Of a stretch of DNA of 64,000 nt, positions 29,669 through 37,966 are shown piece after piece. How positions within the stretch are numbered: the stretch's first letter is position 1; every line of letters starts with the position of its first letter. The stretch is from Apibacter muscae. GTDB lineage: Bacteria > Bacteroidota > Bacteroidia > Flavobacteriales > Weeksellaceae. Below the pieces are notes generated by a model that did no database searches, was not told the DNA's origin, and saw nothing but the letters and a program-made list of their open reading frames with translations. The translations under genes and the position numbers were made by a program. The stretch is from NCBI RefSeq assembly GCF_007845635.1, contig NZ_SELG01000038.1:32513-96512 (forward strand). The letters are read 5' to 3'.

Positions 29669-30367
29669 TTATTTAATTTGAAATATGGTAAAATAAGTAT
29701 CTGCCCCTCCGAGTAGTTGAATAGATAAGGATAGCCCTGAAGCGCCAAAGGTTATAGCATCTCCCTCATTTAAATCAACAATTGAAAAAATTTTTCTTGT
29801 AGGTGGAGAAACACTAATCCCTAAAACTGAAACATTATTAAAAGATTCCTCAGCTTCTAAAGTATAAATATTTTCACTGGCTTTTCTTTTTAATATACCA
29901 ACACCAACGTTAGAAGCAGAGAATAAACTGGAGGTGGTGTATTGTATATATACGACATATATTCCACTATTTTTAGCTATAAATTCGTATCTATTTAAGT
30001 CGTATTCATTGTTATAGTCAAATGAAATATTTTCAAAAGCAATTTTATTCCAACCAGAAATTCCATCAAGAGAAATTATTGAGGTTGAGTTTGAACTATT
30101 GCCGCCTTTAACGTATGAATTTTTTATAATGTTAGTGTCATAGTGTATTATACCATCATCATTGACAACTAAAACTTTATTTGAGATGGAAAATTATTTG
30201 TTTGAATTTTTTGCAATAGGACTATTTTGGTCTATAACACCCCTAATTTTTAAATTGCCATTTACATCAAGTGTTGCAGTAGGTTGATCTATATTAATTC
30301 CTACTTGAGAAAAAGAGTTTAAGCTAATTAAGTAAAAACAATATAAAATTAATCTTTTATTGTTAAT
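29669..30367 (-). pseudogene. Broken secreted surface protein gene
   Basis: The minus strand carries a 233-codon frame ending ...YFTIFQIK-stop. It is interrupted by one in-frame TAA at 30194-30196 and has no usable start: where a start is expected there is ATT (30365-30367) in front of a clear signal peptide ending LNSFSQ. After the signal peptide comes VGINIDQPTATLDVNGNLKIRG, the block found in Bacteroidota tail-fibre-like and adhesin proteins. The rest looks like a C1q/TNF-like beta domain. Nonsense codon plus lost start argue for inactivation rather than a sequencing slip. Confidence 0.75.
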
Positions 30368-30578
30368 AAAAAACTATTTAATGTTAATATTAGTATAAAT
30401 ATAATATAAATATAAGTTGTTTTTTATTTTTATATAAATATTTTTATAAAAAATTTTCTATTAATAAACTATAGATATAAATACTAGTATGAATGTTTTT
30501 AACTAAATGATTTTGATAAATTCAAAAACTTTACTTTTGCAAAGTAAGCGTTAATGATAATTAATAATTGATTGAAAT

Positions 30579-32726
30579 ATGCAGATTGCTAGAGATACCT
30601 TAAAAGAACTTGAATATTATAAAATCCTTGAAGAAATTGCAGTTTATTGCTATTCCGATTATGGAAAAGAAAAAGTTATAAACTTACATCCACTTAAAAA
30701 GGAGAAAATAAAAGATGCACTAAATTGTGTTAATGAATATTTAAGCAGTTTTATGAATGAGAACTTCATTCCATTTAATGGATTTGAATGTATTGATACA
30801 GAATTAAAAATGCTTCAAATTGATAATTTCACTCTTGAAGCAAAATCATTTTTAAAAATTAGAGATCTTTCCAAACTCATTAATTCATTAATTGTACATT
30901 TTGAAAAATTTAAAGAATATTTTCCTACTCTTCACAAGCAGATATCTCATATAGAATACAACAAGAATATAATTTCATTAATTAATAATGTATTTAATCG
31001 TTTTGGAGAGATAAAAAATGAAGCATCTTCTTCGTTAAAAATCATAAGAGAGCAACTTCAGATCACAAGAAGAAATATTCAACAAAATTTTGATAAATCG
31101 TTATCATATTATGCTCAAAGTGGGTATTTGGATGAAATTAAAGAAAGTGTAATTGATGATCAAAGAGTTCTAGCTGTAAAATCAAATTTAAAAAAATCAG
31201 TAAAAGGAAGAGTTTTAGGTTTTTCCAAAACTGGTTCTATTTGCTTTATCTTACCAGAATCAGTGACTAATTTGAATATAAAATTAATTGAATTATCCAA
31301 CCAAGAAAAAAATGAGATTCTAAAAATTTTAGCTGATTTAACGCGGGAAATTTATGAGTTTTATCCATTACTTTTTAACTATCAAAAGTATATATATGAG
31401 TTGGATGTTGTTCAAGCCAAGGCTCGGTATGCAGAGTCAATTCATGGGATATTACCTCATATATCTAATGATCAAGAAATACAGATTATAGAGGCTTATC
31501 ACCCTATATTATTATTAAATAATGTAAAAGAAAAAAAACAAACCATCCCACAAACCTTAAGCATAAACAAGGATACTAGAATAATCTGTATTTCAGGTCC
31601 TAATGCAGGAGGCAAGAGTATAACTTTAAAAACAGTGGGGTTAATTCAGTTAATGATTCAAAGTGGAATATTAGTACCAGTTCACCCTAATTCTAAAGTA
31701 GGTTTTTTCAATAAAATATTAACAGATATAGGGGATAATCAATCGATTGAAAATCAATTAAGTACATATAGTTCTCGTTTAAAAAAAATGCATACAATAA
31801 TAAAACAGGTTGATAATTCAACATTGTTATTAATTGATGAATTCGGTACAGGATCTGATCCGGAATTAGGTGGTGCCCTAGCTGAAGCTTTTTTGGAATA
31901 TTTTTATGAAAAAAAATCCTATGGAATTATAACTACCCATTATACAAATATTAAATTAAGAGTAGAAGAGTTGAAACATACCCAGAATGCTTCTATGTTA
32001 TTTAATGAAAAAACATTAAAACCTATATATAAATTAGAAATAGGTCAAGTTGGTAGCTCGTTTACTTTTGAAGTTGCAGAGAAAAATAATATACCTTCAG
32101 AAATCATTCAATTGGCGAGGAAAAAAATAGAAACTAATAAAATTGACCTTGACAAGACGATTGTTAGATTACAACAAGAGAAATATAATATTGAAAGATT
32201 GAAGGGAAGTTTAAATAAACAAATAGATCATTCAAGTGAGAAAAACAAACAATTATCAGACACTATAAATTTTTATAAACAAAAATTGATAAATTTTCAG
32301 AAATTATATGAGGATGAATCTAGATTGAATTTTTTAGGAGAAAAAATTCAAAAATTTATTGATGCCTATGCAAATGGGAAAAGTAAAAGAGATATATTTA
32401 AAGATTTTTCTAAACTTTTAGAGCAAGAAAAATTTAAAAATTCTCAAATTACGGAGGTTGATAAAATTATAACAAAAAGGCACAGAAATAAAGTTAAGTT
32501 AGAATTAAAAAAAGAAGATATAAAAGAACAACTTCAAACAGCGAAAATACAAGAAATTAAAACAACAGTAGATCGTGTGAAACAGTGGATGAAAGAAAAC
32601 CGTAAAGTAAAAATTAAAGGCAGTACAAGTGCTGCAACAATTGATAAAATAGAAGGAGAGATGGCATTTTTAAATTATGGGTTATTTACTACTAAAATTT
32701 CTATATATGAATTAGAGAAAGTATAG
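30579..32726 (+). CDS. mutS2: MutS2-family ATPase lacking the Smr nuclease domain
   Basis: A MutS2-type protein of 715 residues: N-terminal core and lever helices, then the ABC-type ATPase with Walker A GPNAGGKS (near 345), LSTYSSRLKKM, and Walker B LLLIDEFGTGSDPELGG. A long charged coiled-coil tail follows. MutS2 in Firmicutes ends with an Smr endonuclease domain. Here the chain ends after a short KOW-like segment (KVKIKGSTSAATIDKI), with no Smr motif. It does not have the mismatch-recognition domain of MutS1. A role in recombination control or ribosome rescue is possible, but without Smr it cannot be assumed. Confidence 0.88.
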   Translation: MQIARDTLKELEYYKILEEIAVYCYSDYGKEKVINLHPLKKEKIKDALNCVNEYLSSFMNENFIPFNGFECIDTELKMLQIDNFTLEAKSFLKIRDLSKLINSLIVHFEKFKEYFPTLHKQISHIEYNKNIISLINNVFNRFGEIKNEASSSLKIIREQLQITRRNIQQNFDKSLSYYAQSGYLDEIKESVIDDQRVLAVKSNLKKSVKGRVLGFSKTGSICFILPESVTNLNIKLIELSNQEKNEILKILADLTREIYEFYPLLFNYQKYIYELDVVQAKARYAESIHGILPHISNDQEIQIIEAYHPILLLNNVKEKKQTIPQTLSINKDTRIICISGPNAGGKSITLKTVGLIQLMIQSGILVPVHPNSKVGFFNKILTDIGDNQSIENQLSTYSSRLKKMHTIIKQVDNSTLLLIDEFGTGSDPELGGALAEAFLEYFYEKKSYGIITTHYTNIKLRVEELKHTQNASMLFNEKTLKPIYKLEIGQVGSSFTFEVAEKNNIPSEIIQLARKKIETNKIDLDKTIVRLQQEKYNIERLKGSLNKQIDHSSEKNKQLSDTINFYKQKLINFQKLYEDESRLNFLGEKIQKFIDAYANGKSKRDIFKDFSKLLEQEKFKNSQITEVDKIITKRHRNKVKLELKKEDIKEQLQTAKIQEIKTTVDRVKQWMKENRKVKIKGSTSAATIDKIEGEMAFLNYGLFTTKISIYELEKV

Positions 32727-32957
32727 ATATTTAATAAAATTAGATTTATAAATTTATTTAATCAATTTAAACGCAATGAACATTCAAAAAATTTTAACAT
32801 TTCCTAAGCTGGAAAAATACATACAATTTGTGTAGAATAGAATTTAGAACTTTAGGCTAGATACTAATATAGTTCGAGTGATAACTACTATTAAGTTATT
32901 AATATAATTTTTGTAAAAAAAACTAAACTATTAAGTAGAATTAATATTAAATATTAG

Positions 32958-33031
32958 TGACCGCGGGAAGAGTCGAACTCCCAACCTTCAGAGCCGTAAT
33001 CTGACGCTCTATCCAATTGAGCTACGCGGCC
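32958..33031 (-). tRNA. tRNA-Arg (anticodon ACG)
   Basis: The minus strand folds as a normal cloverleaf: acceptor GGCCGCG/CGCGGTC with one G-U pair, D arm GCTC...GAGC, anticodon stem TCAGA/TCTGA with loop TTACGGC (anticodon ACG), and T arm with TTCGACT. CCA is not encoded. A TACATTTG box on the minus strand at 33052-33059 is the likely promoter. Confidence 0.96.
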
Positions 33032-33051
33032 GATACTAATTTTTAAGATTG

Positions 33052-33059
33052 CAAATGTA
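33052..33059 (-). promoter_or_regulatory. -7 box of tRNA-Arg
   Basis: TACATTTG on the minus strand, 21 bp before the mature 5' end. The same octamer, followed by CA, precedes tRNA-Ser at 61380. Confidence 0.6.
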
Positions 33060-33190
33060 ATATATATTCTTTTATTATTAAAATTATTTTGCAGATTTTT
33101 TTTAAAACATTATTATCAAAATATATAAACTGATGAATATTAATGTATATCATTAAATTCATATATTTACTAAAATATTATCATTAATAA

Positions 33191-33835
33191 ATGCCTGTTG
33201 TTGACTTTATAATTCCGGATTATTTTACAAGAATTGTTACATGGAAAGTTAGTGAAACAAATGAAGATTTACTAAGAATTCTAAAATTGTCTAAAGATAG
33301 ATTAAGTACCTATAATTTATTAACACCTAAAAGAAAAAGAGAATATTTGGGTTTAAGAGCTTGTTTGATGGCCCTAGGTTTAGACAATAACGTGAAGTAT
33401 ACTGATAAAGGTAAGCCTTACGTTGAGGGAACGTATAATATTTCTATTTCTCATTCTCATGGAATGGTATGTGTTGGAGCTTCTTCATTTCAAATTGGAG
33501 TAGATATTGAATTGGAGAGAAATAAGAAAATTGAAAACATAAAGGAAAAGTTTGTAAGAGAAGATGAATTCAGCTTTATTCCTAAAGACAATCAAAAAGA
33601 TTATTTACATATTATTTGGGGCTTAAAAGAAGCATTATATAAAATTCATCAAGGGAATTTATGGTCTTTTTTAAATCACTATAGGGTTGAACCCTTTAAA
33701 TTAAATATGGATAAAAATATTATTTGTTGGATTACAGATAATATATCAAGTTCAAAATATTTTGCGAATTATAAAAAAATTAATAATTATTACATGGCAT
33801 ATGTTTTAAATTATGGTTTTGGATCATCTAAATAA
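33191..33835 (+). CDS. 4'-phosphopantetheinyl transferase superfamily protein
   Basis: It transfers phosphopantetheine from CoA to a carrier-protein serine. The 214-residue length fits the Sfp/AcpT group. Motifs visible are ISISHSHGMVCVG, the Mg-binding IGVDIELER (about residue 100), and WGLKEALYKI with the catalytic Glu and Lys. No polyketide or peptide synthetase gene is near, so the fatty-acid carrier protein or a pigment pathway are possible partners. The glycosyltransferase gene follows after 31 bp on the same strand and may be cotranscribed. Confidence 0.88.
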   Translation: MPVVDFIIPDYFTRIVTWKVSETNEDLLRILKLSKDRLSTYNLLTPKRKREYLGLRACLMALGLDNNVKYTDKGKPYVEGTYNISISHSHGMVCVGASSFQIGVDIELERNKKIENIKEKFVREDEFSFIPKDNQKDYLHIIWGLKEALYKIHQGNLWSFLNHYRVEPFKLNMDKNIICWITDNISSSKYFANYKKINNYYMAYVLNYGFGSSK

Positions 33836-33866
33836 TTAATAAGTATATTTATATAAATTTCATCTG

Positions 33867-35738
33867 GTGAAAAATAAAATCCTAATAATTCAAAACAAAT
33901 TTATTGGTGATGTATTAGTCTCTAGTGTATTGGCTAAAAATATTAAGTTAGAGAATAAAGAAGCTGAGATACATTTTTTTTGCTACGATAAAGCAAAAGG
34001 TATTTTGGAAAATAATCCTTATATAGATAAAGTTATAACTTTTAACAATGAGGAACTAAAAAAAATTTCTGTTCTATTAGCCTATTCAAAATTAATAAGA
34101 AATCAAAAATATGATATATTAATTGATCCTTATGCAAAATTACAGAGTAGGATAATGACTTTATTTTCCACTGCGAAAATAAAAATTAGTTATGACAAGC
34201 CATTTTTTAAATATCTTTATACAAAAACTCATAGAGAAGAAAGTCTACCCAAAGTTATTCAATGTACATCCATTGAAAATAGATGTTTATTACTAAGTTC
34301 AATTTTAAAGAGGCCATTTAGAAATTTAGATTTTCAAACAGAAATTTTTTTAACTCAGGAAGAAAAAGATATTTCTAAAAAAATTATGTATGAAAATGGA
34401 GTAGATTTTAAAAAACCTGTTTTAATAATTGGTGTATTGGGGAGTTCTTTAAAAAAATCATGGCCATTAAATTATATGGCTGAACTAATAAACTCAATAT
34501 TAAGTTCCTATGATGTAAATCTTTTATTTAATTATATACCTGAACAATTCAAAGAGGTTGAAAATTTGCTAGATAAAATAGTAGAAAAAGAAAAAATATT
34601 TACTTCAATTTTAGGAAATAATATTCGGGAATTTGCTGCAATTTTATCTAATTGTGATGCCCTAATAGCAAATGAAGGAGGCTCAGTTAATATAGCTAAA
34701 GCATTAAACATACCAACATATTCTATTTTTTCACCACATAAGTTTAGGAAAGATTGGGGATGTTATGAAAATTTAGCAATTCATCAAAGTTTTCATCTTA
34801 CAGATCTTTTTCCAGAGATTTACAAGTTATATTCTATAAAAGAAATACTAAATAATCCAGAACCTTTTTATAAATTAATGTATACAAATAAGGTAATCCC
34901 TAAAATACATGAATTTATAACTGAGACGTTAAAAATTGAACAAAAAAGTAATTTAGAATTAATATTAAATTCATCAAATAAAATTTCGGCAGTTTGTATA
35001 ACTTATAATGAAGAAAATAATGTCAATAAATTTTTGAAAGATATTGATTTTGCAGATGAAATAATTGTTGTTGATTCTTATAGCACTGATTCTACTAAAG
35101 AGTTGGTTGAAAAAAGCAATAAAGTAAAATTTTTACAAAGAAAATTTGACAATTTTACTAATCAAAAAAATTATGCAATAGATCAAGTTTCAAATGAATG
35201 GGTGATATTTTTTGATTTAGATGAGCGAATTCCTATGGATTTAAAGATGGAAATATTAATGACTATTAACGATCCACATGCTAAAGATGCATATTGGGTA
35301 TATAGAAATTTTTATTTTAAGAATAAGCATATTAAAAATAGTGGATGGAAAAATGATAAAGTAATACGTTTATTCAAAAAAAATAAATGCAAGTACAAAG
35401 TATCAAAATTAGTGCATGAAGAAATGATTTACAATTCTGAACCTGGATTTTTAAAAAATAAAATTGATCATTATTCATTGGCATCCGTTAAGAGTTATGA
35501 AGATAAATTAGATCATTATTCCCAACTCAAAGCAAAAGAATTATTTGAAAAAGGTAAAAAAGCAAATTTTTTTCATCGTTATATAAAACCATTATATCGT
35601 TTTTTTCATCATTACATCATTCAATATGGGATTTTAGATGGAAAAGAAGGATTTATTATATCCAAAATATATGCTAGGTATGTATATAATAGATATAAAT
35701 ATTTAGATAAATTCTGGGATGAAAAAAAAAGTTTTTAA
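33867..35738 (+). CDS. Two-domain glycosyltransferase, GT9 fused to GT2
   Basis: A 623-residue protein starting at GTG. Residues 1 to about 345 are a GT9 heptosyltransferase-like domain: KILIIQNKFIGDVLVSSVLA at the start, and an IANEGGSVNIAKALNIPTYSIF acceptor/donor loop. Residues about 372-610 are a GT2 domain of the WaaE/KdtX type: VCITYNEENNV, DEIIVVDSYSTDST, and FFDLDERI in place of DxD. Both domains act in lipopolysaccharide core assembly in other bacteria, so a fused core-sugar transferase is inferred. It is followed directly by the array of small-RNA-like elements. Confidence 0.87.
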   Translation: MKNKILIIQNKFIGDVLVSSVLAKNIKLENKEAEIHFFCYDKAKGILENNPYIDKVITFNNEELKKISVLLAYSKLIRNQKYDILIDPYAKLQSRIMTLFSTAKIKISYDKPFFKYLYTKTHREESLPKVIQCTSIENRCLLLSSILKRPFRNLDFQTEIFLTQEEKDISKKIMYENGVDFKKPVLIIGVLGSSLKKSWPLNYMAELINSILSSYDVNLLFNYIPEQFKEVENLLDKIVEKEKIFTSILGNNIREFAAILSNCDALIANEGGSVNIAKALNIPTYSIFSPHKFRKDWGCYENLAIHQSFHLTDLFPEIYKLYSIKEILNNPEPFYKLMYTNKVIPKIHEFITETLKIEQKSNLELILNSSNKISAVCITYNEENNVNKFLKDIDFADEIIVVDSYSTDSTKELVEKSNKVKFLQRKFDNFTNQKNYAIDQVSNEWVIFFDLDERIPMDLKMEILMTINDPHAKDAYWVYRNFYFKNKHIKNSGWKNDKVIRLFKKNKCKYKVSKLVHEEMIYNSEPGFLKNKIDHYSLASVKSYEDKLDHYSQLKAKELFEKGKKANFFHRYIKPLYRFFHHYIIQYGILDGKEGFIISKIYARYVYNRYKYLDKFWDEKKSF

Positions 35739-35750
35739 ATATTTAAATCT

Positions 35751-35766
35751 TGGTATGCAAATTGGT
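35751..35766 (+). promoter_or_regulatory. Sigma-54-like element, array copy 1
   Basis: TGGTATGCAAATTGGT keeps GG and TTG at the 12-bp spacing of sigma-54 promoters but departs from consensus in the CAC and final C. The linker starts 30 nt after the -12 position, exactly as in copies 2-4. Confidence 0.45.
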
Positions 35767-35775
35767 TAATAATAA

Positions 35776-35846
35776 GTATTCATAAGGCAATGAATTTTCA
35801 TAGTAGTTAGTTTTAGCCCTACCTTTTTTAGAGGTAGGTTTTTTTT
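35776..35846 (+). ncRNA. Candidate small RNA, array copy 1
   Basis: From a predicted G start at 35776: hairpin ATTCAT-AAGGCA-ATGAAT, invariant linker at 35795-35814, then terminator stem CCTACCT (35818-35824)/AGGTAGG (35832-35838) and eight T. The terminator stem differs from copies 2-4 but pairs perfectly. It is the first of four tandem units between the GT9-GT2 gene and accA. Confidence 0.7.
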
Positions 35847-35888
35847 ATTTTTTATATTTTAATTTGTAAAATATATAATTATTAAGTT

Positions 35889-35904
35889 TGGCATATTAAT
35901 TGTT
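35889..35904 (+). promoter_or_regulatory. Sigma-54-like element, array copy 2
   Basis: TGGCATATTAATTGTT matches the GG-N10-TTG pattern and TGGCA of the -24 box. Identical in copy 3. Confidence 0.5.
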
Positions 35905-35913
35905 TATAAACAA

Positions 35914-35986
35914 GTATTCATAAGGCAATGAATTTTCATAGTAGTTAGTTTTAACCCTACTTTAATTTTTTAAAGTAGGGTTTTTT
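35914..35986 (+). ncRNA. Candidate small RNA, array copy 2
   Basis: Predicted G start at 35914. Hairpin ATTCAT (35916-35921)/ATGAAT (35928-35933) with loop AAGGCA, linker at 35933-35952, terminator AACCCTACTTTAA (35953-35965) pairing with TTAAAGTAGGGTT (35970-35982), then T residues. The start-to-start distance from copy 1 is 138 bp. Confidence 0.72.
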
Positions 35987-36030
35987 ATTTTATATCGTTT
36001 TAAATAAAAAAATAAAATAAAGAATTATTT

Positions 36031-36046
36031 TGGCATATTAATTGTT
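36031..36046 (+). promoter_or_regulatory. Sigma-54-like element, array copy 3
   Basis: TGGCATATTAATTGTT, identical to copy 2, again 30 nt from the -12 position to the linker. Confidence 0.5.
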
Positions 36047-36055
36047 TATAAACAG

Positions 36056-36128
36056 GTATTCATAAGGCAGTGAATTTTCATAGTAGTTAGTTTTAACCCT
36101 ACTTTAATTTTTTAAAGTAGGGTTTTTT
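36056..36128 (+). ncRNA. Candidate small RNA, array copy 3
   Basis: Predicted G start at 36056. The 5' hairpin right arm is GTGAAT instead of ATGAAT, changing a U-A pair to U-G and keeping the stem. Linker at 36075-36094. Terminator AACCCTACTTTAA (36095-36107)/TTAAAGTAGGGTT (36112-36124), then T residues. It is 142 bp from copy 2. Confidence 0.72.
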
Positions 36129-36227
36129 ATATATTAAGAATTATACTATAGTAATTTGATTCATACATTTTAATCTTATAAATTGAATTTAAGTTCATAT
36201 TATAATAATCCGTTTATAGTTATGAAT

Positions 36228-36243
36228 TGGCACGTAAATTGAA
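36228..36243 (+). promoter_or_regulatory. Sigma-54-like element, array copy 4
   Basis: TGGCACGTAAATTGAA is the best -24 match in the array: TGGCACG-N4-TTG, with only the final GC cytosine replaced. It is 30 nt from -12 to linker. Confidence 0.6.
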
Positions 36244-36252
36244 TATTAAAAA

Positions 36253-36323
36253 GTATTCATAAGGCAGTGAATTTTCATAGTAGTTAGTTTTAGCCCTACT
36301 TTAATTTTAAAGTAGGGCTTTTT
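36253..36323 (+). ncRNA. Candidate small RNA, array copy 4
   Basis: Predicted G start at 36253, 5' hairpin with GTGAAT right arm as in copy 3, linker at 36272-36291, terminator AGCCCTACTTTA (36292-36303)/TAAAGTAGGGCT (36308-36319), then T residues. The second terminator pair changes from A-T to G-C on both arms relative to copies 2 and 3, a compensatory change. It is 197 bp from copy 3. Confidence 0.72.
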
Positions 36324-36389
36324 ATTTTAGAATTGATCCCTATAGTTTTAATTTTTTATAAGCATGATATTCTATTAAAAATGAATATA

Positions 36390-36419
36390 CAAAAAAAGCA
36401 CTAAATTTTTTAGTGCTTT
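36390..36419 (-). terminator. Terminator of accA
   Basis: GCACTAAA (36398-36405) pairs with TTTAGTGC (36409-36416). On the minus strand a run of seven T follows. It lies 19 bp past the accA stop. Confidence 0.85.
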
Positions 36420-36437
36420 GTTATTTATTATTTGTAT

Positions 36438-37391
36438 TTAGCCGTTATAATCTCCTATATTGATAAATTTATTTTGTCTATGTTCAACTAATTCTTCTGG
36501 ACTTAATTTTTCAAGTTCATTATAAGCATCTAAGATTTTTGATTTCAATGAATTAAAAGCTTCTTGAGGTTGATAGTGTGCACCTCCTAAAGGTTCTTTA
36601 ATTATACCGTCAATAATCCCTAATTCGTAAGAATGTTTTGGGGTTAGTTTTAAACTTTCTGCAGCAACTTCTTTATATTCCCAACTTCTAAATAAAATTG
36701 ATGAACAACTTTCAGGAGAGATTACAGAGTACCAACTGTATTCCATCATATAAACTTTATTACCGACACCAATGCCTAAAGCACCTCCGCTAGCCCCTTC
36801 ACCTATAACTACAGAAATTATCGGTACCTCAATACTACACATTTGGCGTATGTTATTTGCAATAGCTTCGCCTTGCCCTCTTTCTTCAGCTTCAAGTCCA
36901 GGATAAGCTCCAGGAGTATCAATTAAGGTTAAAATTGGGATATTAAATTTTTCAGCCATTTTCATTAGACGTAAAGCTTTTCTATAACCATCAGGATTAG
37001 GCATACCAAAACGTCTGAATTGTCTTTCTTTAGTATTCTTACCTTTTTGTTGCCCGATGATCATAAAACTTTTGCCATCTATTTTGCCTATTCCACCTAT
37101 CATAGCTTTATCATCGGCATAATTTCTATCCCCGTGTAATTCAATGAAGGTATTATCGGTGATTGACATGCAGTAATCTAAAGAGTAGGGGCGGCTAGGA
37201 TGTCTAGATAATTGAACAGTTTGCCATGGGGTTAACTTATCGTAAATGTTATGTTTGGTTTTTATAATTTTTTCCTCAATTTCTTTGTAAGCGGAGTCAA
37301 TATTAATTCCACTTTCTTTACCTAGAGCAATACATTTACTCAATTGCTCTTCCAAATCTTTTATAGGAAGTTCAAAATCTAAATATTCCAT
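36438..37391 (-). CDS. accA: Acetyl-CoA carboxylase carboxyltransferase subunit alpha
   Basis: It transfers the carboxyl group from carboxybiotin to acetyl-CoA together with AccD, the first committed step of fatty-acid synthesis. The 317-residue protein has the family's N-terminal helical part ([14 protein letters not shown]) and the crotonase-like core: [47 protein letters not shown] and [10 protein letters not shown]. Length is normal. It lies 53 bp downstream of rimM on the same strand, so it may be read as part of the rpsP-rimM transcript. Confidence 0.96.
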   Translation of the reverse strand: MEYLDFELPIKDLEEQLSKCIALGKESGINIDSAYKEIEEKIIKTKHNIYDKLTPWQTVQLSRHPSRPYSLDYCMSITDNTFIELHGDRNYADDKAMIGGIGKIDGKSFMIIGQQKGKNTKERQFRRFGMPNPDGYRKALRLMKMAEKFNIPILTLIDTPGAYPGLEAEERGQGEAIANNIRQMCSIEVPIISVVIGEGASGGALGIGVGNKVYMMEYSWYSVISPESCSSILFRSWEYKEVAAESLKLTPKHSYELGIIDGIIKEPLGGAHYQPQEAFNSLKSKILDAYNELEKLSPEELVEHRQNKFINIGDYNG

Positions 37392-37444
37392 TTATAAAGT
37401 ATTTTGTGTATAAGGTTTTAAATTTATATAATAGATAAGGACTC

Positions 37445-37960
37445 TTATATATCCAGAATACCTTCTGGCAAATTCATTTTAATATACTGTTCTTTTCTAT
37501 TTACTTCAATAATCCAATCATTTATAATAGGGATGTAAATATTTTTAGAATTTAAAAGTTCAATACTAAATAATGATTGTGGGGATTGATCATTAATTTC
37601 AATAATTTTACCAACAGAAATATTATTTTGATCTAGTATATTAAAATTTATTACCTCATGGTAATAAAATTGCTTTCCTGATAGTTGAGGTAAAAATTCT
37701 AAAGGTAGATATATATCTTTGCCTATTAATTCTTGTGAATTTAAAGAAGTATTTTCAAATTTTATTCGTAAAGAATTCTTATTAAGAAGCTGACATTCTA
37801 CTAAAAAAAAAGGAATCGGCATTCCATTTATATTTATAAATACCGATTCTAAATTTTCATATACCTCTGGCTCATCAGTATCTAATTTAGCAACTAGATG
37901 TCCTTTTAAACCATGAGTTTTAGTGATTGTGCCTACATAGTAACAATCTTTTAAAAGCAT
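37445..37960 (-). CDS. rimM: Ribosome maturation factor RimM
   Basis: It assists 30S head assembly by binding S19 and is usually encoded beside rpsP. The 171-residue protein has the N-terminal RimM domain (VGTITKTHGLKGHL near residue 10) and a C-terminal PRC-barrel (FYYHEVINFNILD, then IPIINDWIIEVNRKEQYI, as in the family's final motif). It lies 6 bp after rpsP on the minus strand, confirming an operon. Confidence 0.93.
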   Translation of the reverse strand: MLLKDCYYVGTITKTHGLKGHLVAKLDTDEPEVYENLESVFININGMPIPFFLVECQLLNKNSLRIKFENTSLNSQELIGKDIYLPLEFLPQLSGKQFYYHEVINFNILDQNNISVGKIIEINDQSPQSLFSIELLNSKNIYIPIINDWIIEVNRKEQYIKMNLPEGILDI

Positions 37961-37966
37961 AAGCTA

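Noticed and set aside
35889..35904. Reading the array promoters as TTTG/TAnnTTTG sigma-70-type promoters
   Set aside because: No TAnnTTTG follows the TTTGG in any copy, while GG and TTG are kept at sigma-54 spacing in all five members.
35750..36330. CRISPR-like array of regularly spaced repeats
   Set aside because: Only four copies, spacing 138 to 197 bp, each repeat has its own promoter-like element and terminator, intervening sequences are AT-rich filler, and no cas genes are near.
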